From: an uncultured Ignavibacteria bacterium
Lineage (GTDB): Bacteria; Bacteroidota; Ignavibacteria; SZUA-365
Assembly (NCBI GenBank): GCA_913060595.1
Contig: CAJXSA010000109.1
Location: forward strand, 1 to 10,811
Direction of reading: 5' to 3'
DNA length: 10,811 bases
Positions 1 to 6,655 of this stretch are shown piece after piece (the stretch's first letter is position 1; every line of letters begins with the position of its first letter). Made by a program: the position numbers and the translations under genes. The notes beneath the pieces are model-generated. The model saw only the letters and a list, made by a program, of their open reading frames with translations. It was not told the DNA's origin and did not search any database.

Positions 1-1102
1 GTCCCCATGCTGCGAGCAGGATGAAAAATGGCAGCGTCGGCAGCAGCACGTAGTAGTCGCGGATCACCGGATGAAATACCGCGAAGAGCAGGATGCTGCC
101 GAGCACGTACGCCGCGGTCATGAGCATGGGGGCGGGACGGCGGCGCAGCACGGCGCCGAGCAGGGGCAGCAGCGCGAAGAGGGCGAAAAACAGCATCAGG
201 GCCGACCAGGACCAGCTGAAGAAGGTCTGCAGTTCGCCGGTGTAATCGGTGAGCATGCGGGAATAGTATTCCATCGTGGCCGCAACGGCATTCGGGAGAA
301 CACCATTGCCAAGCGTGAGGTTGAACACGACGTAGCCGGCGAGCAGCAGCAGGTAGAGCAGCGCGCCCGCGCGCGTCTGCGCCGCGGTGACGGGACGTCG
401 GTCACCCTGCTGGGTACGCAGTTCCCTGCGCACGCCCGCATGGCTGTACACGAGGTGCACGACGGCGGCGAGGAGAAAGACAAACGCGTCCGGACGCACC
501 CAGAGAGCGAGTCCCGCGAAAAGGAAAAACAGCAGGGGCCGGCGTGCGAAGTATGCGGTGGCCGACGCCAGCAGCAGGGCAATGAGCAGCATGGTCGGCA
601 ATCCCGACACCGCCGCACTCGCAAGACGCGGAGAAAGAACGAAGATCAGTGCGGCCGCCGCGGCCAGCCATTGCTGTTCGCGGAAGAGCAGCAGTCCCAG
701 ACGGAACATCAGCCACGCCGACGCGGCGAAGGCGCCGATACCGAGGATGAAAGTCAGCAGTACGAAATCTTCGGTGAACAGTCCCCCGATGGCGAGCAGC
801 AGCACCTGCAGCGGGGCGGTCACGCCGGTCGTCGCTGCGTCGGCTGCGTGGAAGACAAAAGCACCGTGTTCGACGAGACTGCGCGCGAAATTGAGCGGGA
901 CATAGGACTCGTCGAACGGCAGTCCCGGTCCCCCGGCACCCTCGGTCATGGGAAGAACGTAGATCAGTCCTGCCGCAATCGCAGCGAGGGGAAAGAGCAG
1001 CGAGAGCAGGCGCCGCTGCAGCGGGGAGAATTCCATCGCAGCGAACGGCCTCGGGGCGGCGTCACGCGATTGCTGTTTTTTTTCGGAGCGTTGCTTCGAC
1101 AT
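1..1102 (-). CDS. Polytopic membrane glycosyltransferase, GT39/ArnT-like (partial, runs off left edge)
   Basis: The minus strand is open without a stop from the ATG at 1102 to the window edge, giving 367 codons; the C-terminus lies outside. The product is very hydrophobic, with many Leu/Ala/Phe-rich membrane segments (the first near residues 31-50, others near 97-140, 146-182, 188-220, 246-265, 300-320 and 328-363). Family-like landmarks follow in order: FDESYVPLNFARSLVEHG at 63-80, where GT39-type enzymes have an acidic pair in the first periplasmic loop; TGVTAPLQVLLLA at 92-104; SGLPTMLLIALLLA at 166-179; and WVRPDA at 201-206, like the RP(E/D)G/A motif. Enzymes of this fold move sugars from polyprenyl-phosphate donors to lipids or proteins on the outer face of the inner membrane; donor and acceptor are not visible here. 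The basic, Gln/Lys-rich first 20 residues are probably cytoplasmic. It is divergent from recG. Family-level membership is fairly sure, specific function unknown. Confidence 0.75.
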   Translation of the reverse strand, partial: MSKQRSEKKQQSRDAAPRPFAAMEFSPLQRRLLSLLFPLAAIAAGLIYVLPMTEGAGGPGLPFDESYVPLNFARSLVEHGAFVFHAADAATTGVTAPLQVLLLAIGGLFTEDFVLLTFILGIGAFAASAWLMFRLGLLLFREQQWLAAAAALIFVLSPRLASAAVSGLPTMLLIALLLASATAYFARRPLLFFLFAGLALWVRPDAFVFLLAAVVHLVYSHAGVRRELRTQQGDRRPVTAAQTRAGALLYLLLLAGYVVFNLTLGNGVLPNAVAATMEYYSRMLTDYTGELQTFFSWSWSALMLFFALFALLPLLGAVLRRRPAPMLMTAAYVLGSILLFAVFHPVIRDYYVLLPTLPFFILLAAWG

Positions 1103-1135
1103 GGGTCACGAATTCTATGAACGACAATATTCTTG

Positions 1136-1143
1136 AAAATATA
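1136..1143 (-). promoter_or_regulatory. Possible -7 box for the membrane glycosyltransferase gene
   Basis: The minus strand reads TATATTTT here, a 7 of 8 match to the Bacteroidota -7 consensus TAnnTTTG. A start of transcription near 1131 would leave a leader of about 30 nt before the ATG at 1102. No convincing TTG lies about 19 nt upstream, so this is a weak call supported mainly by position. Confidence 0.3.
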
Positions 1144-1182
1144 CGATTTCACGGTGATCTGACATACCCCGTGGCAAGCGGA

Positions 1183-1213
1183 TTGCAAGTGAGCGGCCGA
1201 GCGTGTAGGTTTG
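1183..1213 (+). promoter_or_regulatory. Probable recG promoter (TTGC-N19-TAGGTTTG)
   Basis: TTGC at 1183-1186 is followed after 19 nt by TAGGTTTG at 1206-1213, a full match to the Bacteroidota -7 consensus TAnnTTTG with the expected spacing to a -33 TTG. Transcription would start near 1218. This lies inside the longest possible recG reading frame, so the ATG at 1117 would be upstream of the promoter. The motif match is seen; its use is inferred. Confidence 0.5.
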
Positions 1214-1236
1214 GGGATATCCGGATCACGCAGGAA

Positions 1237-3396
1237 TTGCCCTCCTCTCCATCCATAGCGCCCTCGGAAATTCCCGTCAGCGGACTCCCCGGTGTCGGCA
1301 GCCGGCGCGCGCAGGTGCTCCACGCCGCAGGACTGCACACGGCTGAGGATCTGCTTTTCTACTATCCCCGACGCTACCTCGACCGCAGTACGCTCGTGAC
1401 CATACGCGAGCTCTCACTGCACGCGGGGGAAACCGTGACGGTGATGGGCAGCGTCGGCAGCGTGCACACCGTTCCCGGCCGCCGCAAGCGACTCGTGGTG
1501 ACGCTGCGCGACGACGGTGGCAGCATGGAGCTGGTGTTTTTCCAGGGCATCAGCTACTGGCAGAACGCGTTCACGACGGGACAGCCGGTCGCGGTTTCCG
1601 GCGAAGTGCAGTTTTACGGGCGCAAGCCGAGCATGGTGCACCCGGACATCGATCGCCTGCAGGAAGGCGACACGCTGGAATTCATCAACACCGGCGGCAT
1701 CATTCCCGTCTACCCGTCCAACGCCGAGCTGGAGAAAGTCGGCCTCAACCGCCACGGCGGCTTCCGCCGCCTCATGCACCAGGTGCTCGCGCGCTATCTC
1801 GGCGGAGTGACTGACTGGTATGCCGACGATTTCCTTGCAGATCACGATCTCCTGCCGCTGCGCGCGGCGCTCGAAGCCATCCATCGTCCCGCGGACACGG
1901 CCGTGCTTGACCGCGCGCGACGCCGCCTGATTTTCGACGAATTTTTCATCCTCTCCCTGCAGCTCGCGCTGCGCCGGCGCAAGCAGGGCGCGGCACTTCC
2001 TGGTATCGCCTTCCGCGGGGAGAGTCCCACCGCCCGCCGCCTGGTCGCACAGCTGCCCTTTGCGCTCACCGACGCCCAGCGCCGCGTGCTGCGCGAAATC
2101 GTGGGCGACATGCGGGAGGAGCATCCGATGAACCGTCTCCTGCAGGGCGACGTGGGTTCGGGAAAAACCGTGGTCGCCCTGCTCGCCATGCTGCTGGCCG
2201 TGGACGACGGTCATCAGTGCGCGCTGATGGTGCCGACGGAAATTCTCGCCGAGCAGCATTTCCGCACCATCACGTCGCTGGTCGACGACCTGTCCCTCTC
2301 CATCGAGCTGCTCACCGGCCAGCAGACCGCCGGCGCAAAAAGTGCACGCCTTGCCGCCGTGGCCAACGGGGACGTGGACATCGTCGTGGGCACGCATGCG
2401 CTCATACAGGAGAGCGTGCAGTTCAGCAAACTCGGACTCGTGGTCATCGACGAGCAGCATCGCTTCGGCGTGGCCCAGCGTGCGGACCTGCGCTCGAAGG
2501 GCACGGCGCCGGACGTGCTGGTCATGACCGCCACGCCCATTCCCCGCACGCTCTCGATGACGCTGTACGGGGACCTCGACGTCTCCGTCATCGACGAGCT
2601 GCCCGCCAACCGAAAGCGCGTGCGCACGGCGATTCGTTTCGACGAAGACCGGGATTCGGTATACGCCTTTGTCCGCGACGAGATCTCCGCCGGCAACCAG
2701 GCCTACGTCGTTTTCCCTCTCGTGAGTGAAAGTGAGAAGCTCGACCTCAAAGCGGCGACCGAGGAATACGAAACGCTGCGCGGCGCAGTGTTTCCCGACC
2801 TCCGGCTCGGACTGCTGCACGGACAGATGAAAGCCGATGAAAAAGACGCCGTCATGCAGCGCTTCAAGCGGCGGGAAATTGATATTCTCGTATCCACCAC
2901 CGTTATTGAAGTCGGTGTCGACATCCCCGACGCGACGGTCATGCTCATCGAGCACGCGGAGCGTTTCGGCCTCGCGCAGTTGCATCAGCTCCGCGGCCGC
3001 GTCGGCCGCAGCGACAAGCAGGCGTACTGCATCCTGATGACCACGAAGCGCATGTATTTCGCGGGCGGCGGGAAATCCACCGACGACCGCCGGCAGGTAT
3101 CCGATCTGCGCAGACGGCTCGACACCATGCGCGATTCGACGGACGGCTTCCACATCGCCGAAGTGGACATGCAGATTCGCGGTCCGGGAGACCTCTGGGG
3201 CACGCAGCAGAGCGGCTACCCGGCGTTCCGCATCGCCAACCTGCTCGAACACGAACATATTCTCGTCGAAGCGCGCGACGCCGCCTTCACCATCATCGAC
3301 GACGACCCGCAGCTCCGTCGCGCCGCGCATCGCGGCATACGCGAACAGCTCGGTCCGCGCATCCGCGCGCAGCTGCGCATGGCGGACATTTCCTGA
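1237..3396 (+). CDS. recG: ATP-dependent DNA helicase RecG
   Basis: RecG is a superfamily 2 helicase that regresses stalled replication forks and processes branched DNA. The frame is open from an ATG at 1117 (759 aa), but I prefer the in-frame TTG at 1237 (719 aa; E. coli RecG has 693). The 40 codons before it have only about half G/C third positions, unlike the very GC3-rich body, and they contain a good promoter match. Numbering from 1117: the wedge region begins around SGLPGVGSRRAQVL (55-68); Walker A GDVGSGKT is at 344-351; the motif II DEQH box is at 445-448; TATPIPRT (motif III) is at 471-478; QLRGRVGR (motif VI) is at 624-631; and the RecG-specific RGPGDLWGTQQSG, matching the TRG translocation motif, is at 688-700. 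All catalytic motifs are intact. The TTG has no well-spaced Shine-Dalgarno, so the exact start is uncertain. rlmB follows after 33 nt, probably cotranscribed. Confidence 0.95.
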   Translation: MPSSPSIAPSEIPVSGLPGVGSRRAQVLHAAGLHTAEDLLFYYPRRYLDRSTLVTIRELSLHAGETVTVMGSVGSVHTVPGRRKRLVVTLRDDGGSMELVFFQGISYWQNAFTTGQPVAVSGEVQFYGRKPSMVHPDIDRLQEGDTLEFINTGGIIPVYPSNAELEKVGLNRHGGFRRLMHQVLARYLGGVTDWYADDFLADHDLLPLRAALEAIHRPADTAVLDRARRRLIFDEFFILSLQLALRRRKQGAALPGIAFRGESPTARRLVAQLPFALTDAQRRVLREIVGDMREEHPMNRLLQGDVGSGKTVVALLAMLLAVDDGHQCALMVPTEILAEQHFRTITSLVDDLSLSIELLTGQQTAGAKSARLAAVANGDVDIVVGTHALIQESVQFSKLGLVVIDEQHRFGVAQRADLRSKGTAPDVLVMTATPIPRTLSMTLYGDLDVSVIDELPANRKRVRTAIRFDEDRDSVYAFVRDEISAGNQAYVVFPLVSESEKLDLKAATEEYETLRGAVFPDLRLGLLHGQMKADEKDAVMQRFKRREIDILVSTTVIEVGVDIPDATVMLIEHAERFGLAQLHQLRGRVGRSDKQAYCILMTTKRMYFAGGGKSTDDRRQVSDLRRRLDTMRDSTDGFHIAEVDMQIRGPGDLWGTQQSGYPAFRIANLLEHEHILVEARDAAFTIIDDDPQLRRAAHRGIREQLGPRIRAQLRMADIS

Positions 3397-3429
3397 GACC
3401 AGACCGCAACCTGACACGCAAGAGGACGC

Positions 3430-4152
3430 ATGTACATTTACGGACGCAACCCTGTCATCGAAGCGCTCCGCGCGAAGAAGGAGATCACCAAAATCTTTGT
3501 GCGCTTCGGCACGCAGGGATCGTCGGTGGAACAGATCAAGCGCCTGGCGCGCGAGGCCGGCGTGCCGGTTTCGCAGCTGGACAAGCAGAAATTCGACCGT
3601 CTTGGCCGGCACAGCGAGGCGCAGGGCGTGGTCGCCCTTATCGAGGAATACACCGCCGTCTCGCTCGAGGAAATGATCGGCGACGTGCGTGAACAGGACC
3701 CGCCGTTCTTCCTCGCCGTCGACAACGTCACCGATCCGCGCAACCTCGGCGCCATCCTGCGCTCGGCGGAATGCGCGGGCGTGCACGGCGTCATCCTCCC
3801 GCAGCGTGATTCCGCCCCGATCACCGACACGGTGGTGAAAACCTCCGCCGGCGCTGCGTCGCATATACGCATCGCGCGCGTGGGCAACCTGCACCAGGCG
3901 CTGGAAAAGCTCAAGGAGGCAGGTGTGTGGGTTGCCGGACTCGACGCGGAAGGGGACACCGACATGCTCGCGCTCGATGGCTTTCGGCCCATCTGCCTCG
4001 TCGTCGGCAGCGAAGGGAAAGGTCTGCGCCCCGTGATTCAGAAAGCCTGTGAGATCATGATACGCATTCCCATGTGGGGCCGCGTCGACTCGCTCAACGC
4101 TTCCGTGGCCGCTGCCCTCGTCCTCTACGAAGTCCGCCGCAAACGCCTGTAG
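3430..4152 (+). CDS. rlmB: 23S rRNA 2'-O-methyltransferase RlmB (SpoU/TrmH family)
   Basis: The 240-aa protein matches RlmB in length (243 aa in E. coli) and layout. An N-terminal L30e-like substrate-binding domain starts with YGRNPVIEALRA, and the SPOUT knotted methyltransferase domain follows. The three SpoU motifs are intact: DNVTDPRNLGAILRS from residue 98, VVGSEGKGL with the Gly-Ser-Glu-Gly core at 193-196, and IPMWGRVDSLNASVAAA from 213, with the SLN triplet at 221-223. RlmB methylates the 2'-OH of G2251 in the peptidyl-transferase P-loop of 23S rRNA using S-adenosylmethionine. The ATG at 3430 has AGAGG about 4 nt upstream. It lies 33 nt after recG with no visible terminator between, so the two are likely an operon. 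A second, shorter SpoU-family enzyme is at 7102-7641. The close relative TrmH cannot be excluded, but the L30e-type N-terminus favours RlmB. Confidence 0.9.
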   Translation: MYIYGRNPVIEALRAKKEITKIFVRFGTQGSSVEQIKRLAREAGVPVSQLDKQKFDRLGRHSEAQGVVALIEEYTAVSLEEMIGDVREQDPPFFLAVDNVTDPRNLGAILRSAECAGVHGVILPQRDSAPITDTVVKTSAGAASHIRIARVGNLHQALEKLKEAGVWVAGLDAEGDTDMLALDGFRPICLVVGSEGKGLRPVIQKACEIMIRIPMWGRVDSLNASVAAALVLYEVRRKRL

Positions 4153-4161
4153 AACGCTCCC

Positions 4162-4182
4162 GCGACCGTTCGCCCCGGTCGC
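4162..4182 (+). other. Intergenic GC hairpin after rlmB
   Basis: GCGACCG (4162-4168) and CGGTCGC (4176-4182) form a 7-bp stem with a 7-nt loop in the 63-nt gap between rlmB and the DUF5996 gene. No T-run follows, so it is not a standard intrinsic terminator. It could attenuate readthrough, protect an mRNA end, or be chance in GC-rich DNA. Confidence 0.3.
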
Positions 4183-4215
4183 CGAAGCGCCTGTGATTCA
4201 ACGGAAGGAGTTTCC

Positions 4216-5031
4216 ATGTTTCCCGATCTCCCCCTTGCCGCGTGGAGAGACACACGCGACACCCTTCAGTCGTACTGCAATATTCTCGGCGCCATTCGCT
4301 GCCAGCAGATGCCGCGGCTGCGGCACTATGCGCACTGCAGTCTGCATGTCACAGGCCGCGGACTCACCACCACCCCCTTTCCTCTTGGCAGCGCAATCGT
4401 TGAACTGCGCATCGACCTGGTCTCACATGAACTGGAACTGCTGACGACTGCGGGTGCCACGGCGCGGAGGCCGCTGGAGGGACAGTCCGCGGCAGCGCTG
4501 TACGGTCAGATCGTCGCCATGGTGGAAGGACTCGGGCACAGGCTGGAAATGGAGGAGCTGGAAACGGCCGTCAGCGAAGGAAGCTGGGATACGGCAGCCG
4601 TACATCGCTACTGGGCGGCTCTTTCCCGCCTGCATCTCGTGTTTCAGCGCTTCAAGGGTGAGCAGCGGAAAGAAAGCTCGCCTGTGCAACTCTGGCCGCA
4701 TCATTTCGACCTGGCAATGCTGCTCTTTTCCGGTCGCCGTGTGGAGGGAGAGGATCCCAATGACGAGGACAGTGCCGACGAGCGGATGAACTTCGGTTTC
4801 TCCACCGGGGACGGTGGTCTTTCCGAACCGTACTTCTACATTACCGCGTGGAAATCCCCGGACGGTCTCACCAAACTGCCCCTCCCCGACAGCGCGCACT
4901 GGCACACCGAGGGCTGGACAGGCGCCATCCTCCCCTACGACACCCTTCGCCGCCATCGCAGTGGTGAAAACATATTGCTGCATTTCTTCCGCGAAACCCG
5001 CGACGGCATTTCCTCGCTGCGCAGGGGTTAA
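4216..5031 (+). CDS. DUF5996 family protein
   Basis: The 271-aa protein matches the DUF5996 family, whose biochemical role is unknown. Family-type features are the N-terminal PDLPLAAWRDTRDTLQSYCN segment, a LHVTGRGLTTTPFPLG segment near residues 43-58, an acidic/aromatic middle (HRYWAALSRLHLVFQRFKGE), PVQLWPHHFDLAMLLFSGRR at roughly 156-175, and near the end EPYFYITAWKSPDG followed by GAILPYDTLRR. No signal peptide or membrane helix is visible, so it should be cytoplasmic. The ATG at 4216 has an excellent Shine-Dalgarno, GGAAGGAG with 5 nt to the start, the strongest in this window. It may be cotranscribed with recG-rlmB, though the 63-nt gap contains a hairpin. Its TAA (5029-5031) overlaps the mazF stop on the opposite strand by 4 nt. 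The family call comes from remembered sequence resemblance and is likely but not certain. Confidence 0.8.
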   Translation: MFPDLPLAAWRDTRDTLQSYCNILGAIRCQQMPRLRHYAHCSLHVTGRGLTTTPFPLGSAIVELRIDLVSHELELLTTAGATARRPLEGQSAAALYGQIVAMVEGLGHRLEMEELETAVSEGSWDTAAVHRYWAALSRLHLVFQRFKGEQRKESSPVQLWPHHFDLAMLLFSGRRVEGEDPNDEDSADERMNFGFSTGDGGLSEPYFYITAWKSPDGLTKLPLPDSAHWHTEGWTGAILPYDTLRRHRSGENILLHFFRETRDGISSLRRG

Positions 5032-5405
5032 TCCTCCGCTGTGTCTTCCGATTCCACCCTGCTGCCGGGGGTAAGAAGGAGGGAGAGCAGATGCAGCACA
5101 CGTTCTACCGTGGCATCTGACGAAGTGCTGATGCGTGCGCAGTCTCGTGCACGCCAGTCCAGTGATCGCAACTGATCCGCGAGGATGACGCCCGTGATTG
5201 GAAGGCCTTCGCCGACGGGCACTTCAAAAGGGTATCCTTTTTGTTTCGAGGTCAGCGGACAGCATAGTGCCAAACCCGCCGTGCGATTGTAGGATTGCGG
5301 GGAGAGTACCAGGGCCGGGCGCCGGCCGCGCTGCTCGCTCCCTGCCTGCGGGGACATCGACATCCAGACAATATCCCCGCGCTGCGGACAGTACGCATTT
5401 TTCAT
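5028..5405 (-). CDS. mazF: MazF family mRNA interferase toxin
   Basis: This 125-aa protein is a full-length MazF/PemK-type endoribonuclease toxin, which cleaves mRNA at short sequence motifs when released from its antitoxin. From the ATG at 5405 the landmarks are RGDIVWMSMSPQAGSEQRGRRPALVLSP in the N-terminal SH3-like barrel, with the family's conserved Arg and Gly/Arg-Pro stretch, then LALCCPLTSKQKGYPFEV, GVILADQLRSLDWRAR and a C-terminal helix (VERVLHLLSLLL). All core motifs are intact, so it looks active. The start is set by the upstream gene: the mazE stop TGA, one base, then ATG, with GGGAGG 9 nt ahead. A longer in-frame start at 5468 lies inside mazE and is unlikely. An acidic tail (VESEDTAED) follows the family domain. 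Expression should be coupled to mazE from one promoter. The 3' end overlaps the convergent DUF5996 gene by 4 nt. Confidence 0.93.
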   Translation of the reverse strand: MKNAYCPQRGDIVWMSMSPQAGSEQRGRRPALVLSPQSYNRTAGLALCCPLTSKQKGYPFEVPVGEGLPITGVILADQLRSLDWRARDCARISTSSDATVERVLHLLSLLLTPGSRVESEDTAED

Positions 5406-5406
5406 G

Positions 5407-5649
5407 TCACCAGGCCTCCCGTCCTTCCCTGTCACCGGTATCGATCTCATCGTGACGATTGTCCTCATTTACCTGCGCGAGCAGCTGATCCAGTTCTTCG
5501 TCCGCCGACGCTTCTTTCTCAATGACCAGCTTCCCGTCTTCGAAGGAAAGATCAACGACTGAGCCGTATTCGAACCCCGCCTCCCGGACGAAAGCCCTTG
5601 GTATGCGCACGGCAAGACTGTTCCCCCATTTCGAAATCTTCGTTTTCAT
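5407..5649 (-). CDS. mazE: MazE family antitoxin (AbrB-type DNA-binding)
   Basis: The 80-aa protein is the cognate antitoxin of the adjacent mazF. Residues 1-46 form the AbrB/MazE swapped-hairpin DNA-binding domain, with the signature KISKWGNSLAVRIPRAFV, then GSVVDLSFEDGKLVIEKE. The C-terminal tail, LDQLLAQVNEDNRHDEID followed by TGDREGREAW, matches the toxin-wrapping segment of MazE proteins, in which an acidic/aromatic peptide blocks the MazF active site; it is complete. The antitoxin is expected to repress its own promoter, more strongly with MazF bound. A perfect palindrome lies 19-43 nt upstream of its start. The ATG at 5649 has only a weak GGA 9 nt upstream, which is odd since antitoxins are usually translated well. 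The alternative ATG at 5657 is out of frame. mazE precedes mazF by one nucleotide. Confidence 0.93.
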   Translation of the reverse strand: MKTKISKWGNSLAVRIPRAFVREAGFEYGSVVDLSFEDGKLVIEKEASADEELDQLLAQVNEDNRHDEIDTGDREGREAW

Positions 5650-5667
5650 ACGTCATTTTCCACTCTC

Positions 5668-5692
5668 TATGTATATACATTGTATATACATA
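5668..5692. promoter_or_regulatory. mazEF operator: perfect 25-bp palindrome made of two tandem 10-bp palindromes
   Basis: Arms TATGTATATACA (5668-5679) and TGTATATACATA (5681-5692) are exact reverse complements around a single T at 5680. Each arm contains the 10-mer TGTATATACA (5670-5679 and 5681-5690), which is itself a perfect palindrome, so the site reads as two identical sites 11 bp apart, about one helical turn. MazE-type antitoxins are known to autorepress at repeated palindromes. The site covers the -10 element and the expected start of transcription of mazEF. Confidence 0.8.
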
Positions 5693-5711
5693 TAAAAACG
5701 GCCAAAGTCAA
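5683..5711 (-). promoter_or_regulatory. mazEF promoter, sigma-70-like (TTGACT-N17-TATATA)
   Basis: On the minus strand TTGACT (5711-5706) is a 5 of 6 match to the -35 consensus and lies 17 nt from TATATA (5688-5683), which is inside the upstream TGTATATACA operator half. Transcription would start near 5676, within the palindrome, leaving a leader of about 27 nt. Bound MazE would therefore block RNA polymerase directly. The promoter differs in type from the other promoters proposed in this window. Confidence 0.6.
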
Positions 5712-5746
5712 TGCATGAAGGCGACTCCTGTGACGAGAGTTTCTGT

Positions 5747-5878
5747 CTACCGCAGCAGGAGTTTGCACACGCGCATGCGTTCTCCGGAGGCGGCACGGAG
5801 GAGGTACAGTCCCCGCGGCAACGCGCCGACGTCGAGGCGGAAAACGCGGCGGCCGGCGTCGTAGCGCCCGTCAGAAAC
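5747..5878 (-). pseudogene. Orphan T9SS type A C-terminal sorting-domain fragment
   Basis: In the minus frame ending at the TAG 5749-5747, the last 43 residues read like the end of a Por/T9SS sorting domain: DGRYDAGRRVFRLD, then VGALPRGLYLLRAASG, then a basic final strand ending KLLLR before the stop. The hallmark is the (G)-x-LP-x-G-(V/L)-Y-L-L-R strand followed by a short C-terminal strand ending in Arg. The frame is open only back to a TAA at 5930-5932, has no start codon, and carries no passenger protein. Upstream of it on its own strand lies sequence coding for the opposite-strand DedA gene. It is therefore probably the 3' scar of a deleted or rearranged secreted-protein gene. The intact domain is about 80 residues; roughly half remains. 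The mazEF -35 box starts 35 nt beyond its stop. Together with the mazEF promoter/operator and the dedA promoter it fills the otherwise gene-free stretch 5650-5952. Confidence 0.65.
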
Positions 5879-5917
5879 GGACCTCTTTTTCCCCGCTGAA
5901 ATCTCGCGCGATTTCCC

Positions 5918-5925
5918 TACTTTTG
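5918..5925 (+). promoter_or_regulatory. Probable -7 box of the DedA-like gene (TACTTTTG)
   Basis: TACTTTTG is a full match to the Bacteroidota -7 consensus TAnnTTTG; the -33 region is poor (only a CTG near 5896-5898). Transcription would begin near 5930, which places the in-frame ATG at 5923 inside the promoter and supports the GTG at 5953, with GGAAGAG before it, as the start. Confidence 0.45.
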
Positions 5926-5952
5926 TGTTTTATCCATGACGGAAGAGAAAAC

Positions 5953-6555
5953 GTGAAGTGGCTTCTTAATATCATACGGCGCATGTACGACTGGGTGGAG
6001 AGCTTCGCGCACAAGCCCGGCGCGCTCTGGGCGCTGTTCCTGATCGCCTTTATGGAATCGAGTTTTTTCCCCGTTCCGCCGGATGTGCTGCTGATCGCGC
6101 TCGCGGTGTCCATGCCGAAACGGGCGATGCGCTTTGCCGCCATCACCACGGTGGGATCTGTGCTGGGAGGGATGTTCGGCTATTTCATCGGCTGGGAGCT
6201 GATGGAAGTCATCGGACGTCCCATCATCGAGTTCTACAACGCGGAAGTGTACTGGCTGCGTGTGGAAGAGGCCTACCGCGGTCCCATCGGCGTGTGGTTC
6301 CTCGTCGGCGCCGCCTTCACCCCCATTCCCTACAAGGTCGCCACCATCGCGGCCGGCGCGACGGTGATGCCCTTCCTGCCCTTCCTCGTGGCATCGGCCG
6401 TGGGACGCGCCGCGCGCTTCTTCCTCGTGGCCGGACTGATCTGGAAATTCGGCCCCACCTTCAAAGTCTACATCGAGAAGTACTTCGACAAGCTCGCCAT
6501 TGCTTTCGTCCTCCTCCTGGTCCTGGGCTTCGTGGCGGTCAAGTACATATTCTGA
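5953..6555 (+). CDS. YqaA/DedA (SNARE-associated, VTT domain) family inner-membrane protein
   Basis: The protein is 200 aa from the GTG at 5953. That start has GGAAGAG 5 nt upstream and a promoter-like TACTTTTG just before it. The longer frame from the ATG at 5923 lacks a ribosome binding site and would overlap the promoter. The sequence follows the DedA/VTT superfamily: an N-terminal helix, then a re-entrant-like segment with FMESSFFPVPPDVLLIALA, a second segment VGSVLGGMFGYFIGWELME, the second re-entrant-like GPIGVWFLVGAAFTPIPYKVATIAAGATVMPF with the conserved Thr-Pro-Ile-Pro, SAVGRAARFFLVAGLIWKFG, and a C-terminal membrane helix. DedA proteins act in envelope lipid homeostasis, some as undecaprenyl-phosphate or phospholipid flippases; the YqaA subgroup is less studied and its substrate is not known to me. 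It is monocistronic, ending at a strong bidirectional terminator. Confidence 0.88.
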   Translation: MKWLLNIIRRMYDWVESFAHKPGALWALFLIAFMESSFFPVPPDVLLIALAVSMPKRAMRFAAITTVGSVLGGMFGYFIGWELMEVIGRPIIEFYNAEVYWLRVEEAYRGPIGVWFLVGAAFTPIPYKVATIAAGATVMPFLPFLVASAVGRAARFFLVAGLIWKFGPTFKVYIEKYFDKLAIAFVLLLVLGFVAVKYIF

Positions 6556-6600
6556 CGCGGGCGCCGCGCATCGCGTCGCTGTCCGCCAACGGCTGAAAAG

Positions 6601-6633
6601 AAAAACCCGCTCGCACGATGCGAGCGGGTTTTT
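6601..6633. terminator. Bidirectional intrinsic terminator between the DedA-like and Cys-rich genes
   Basis: A perfect 15-bp stem (6601-6615 with 6619-6633) and a 3-nt loop CGA, ten GC-rich base pairs flanked by A5 on one side and T5 on the other. The symmetry supplies a U-tract in both directions, suiting its place between two convergent genes: 45 nt after the DedA-like stop and 22 nt beyond the stop of the minus-strand gene. Confidence 0.93.
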
Positions 6634-6655
6634 CATATATCGGAAATGAGCCGCG

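Noticed and set aside
71..1120. Plus-strand frame of 349 codons rich in Glu, Gln, Arg and Gly
   Set aside because: It is the antisense shadow of the minus-strand membrane glycosyltransferase, which has coherent hydrophobic segments and family motifs.
1414..3894. Very long minus-strand open frame (826 codons) antisense to recG and rlmB
   Set aside because: It lies opposite two clearly functional genes and its product is a His/Arg/Val-rich, low-information sequence. Long antisense frames are expected when strongly GC3-biased codons are read in this phase.
5028..5468. Longer mazF from the start at 5468 (146 aa)
   Set aside because: The extra 21 residues overlap mazE coding sequence; the ATG at 5405, one nucleotide after the mazE stop with a GGGAGG ahead, fits the family N-terminus.
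5668..5692. Palindrome considered as an insertion-sequence end or attachment site
   Set aside because: There is no transposase or integrase, no flanking duplication, and the location on the mazEF promoter fits an operator.
5871..6149. Minus-strand frame of 92 codons opposite the DedA-like gene, upstream of the T9SS remnant
   Set aside because: It ends in a different frame from the sorting-domain tail and is the antisense of a conserved membrane protein, so it is not the missing passenger.
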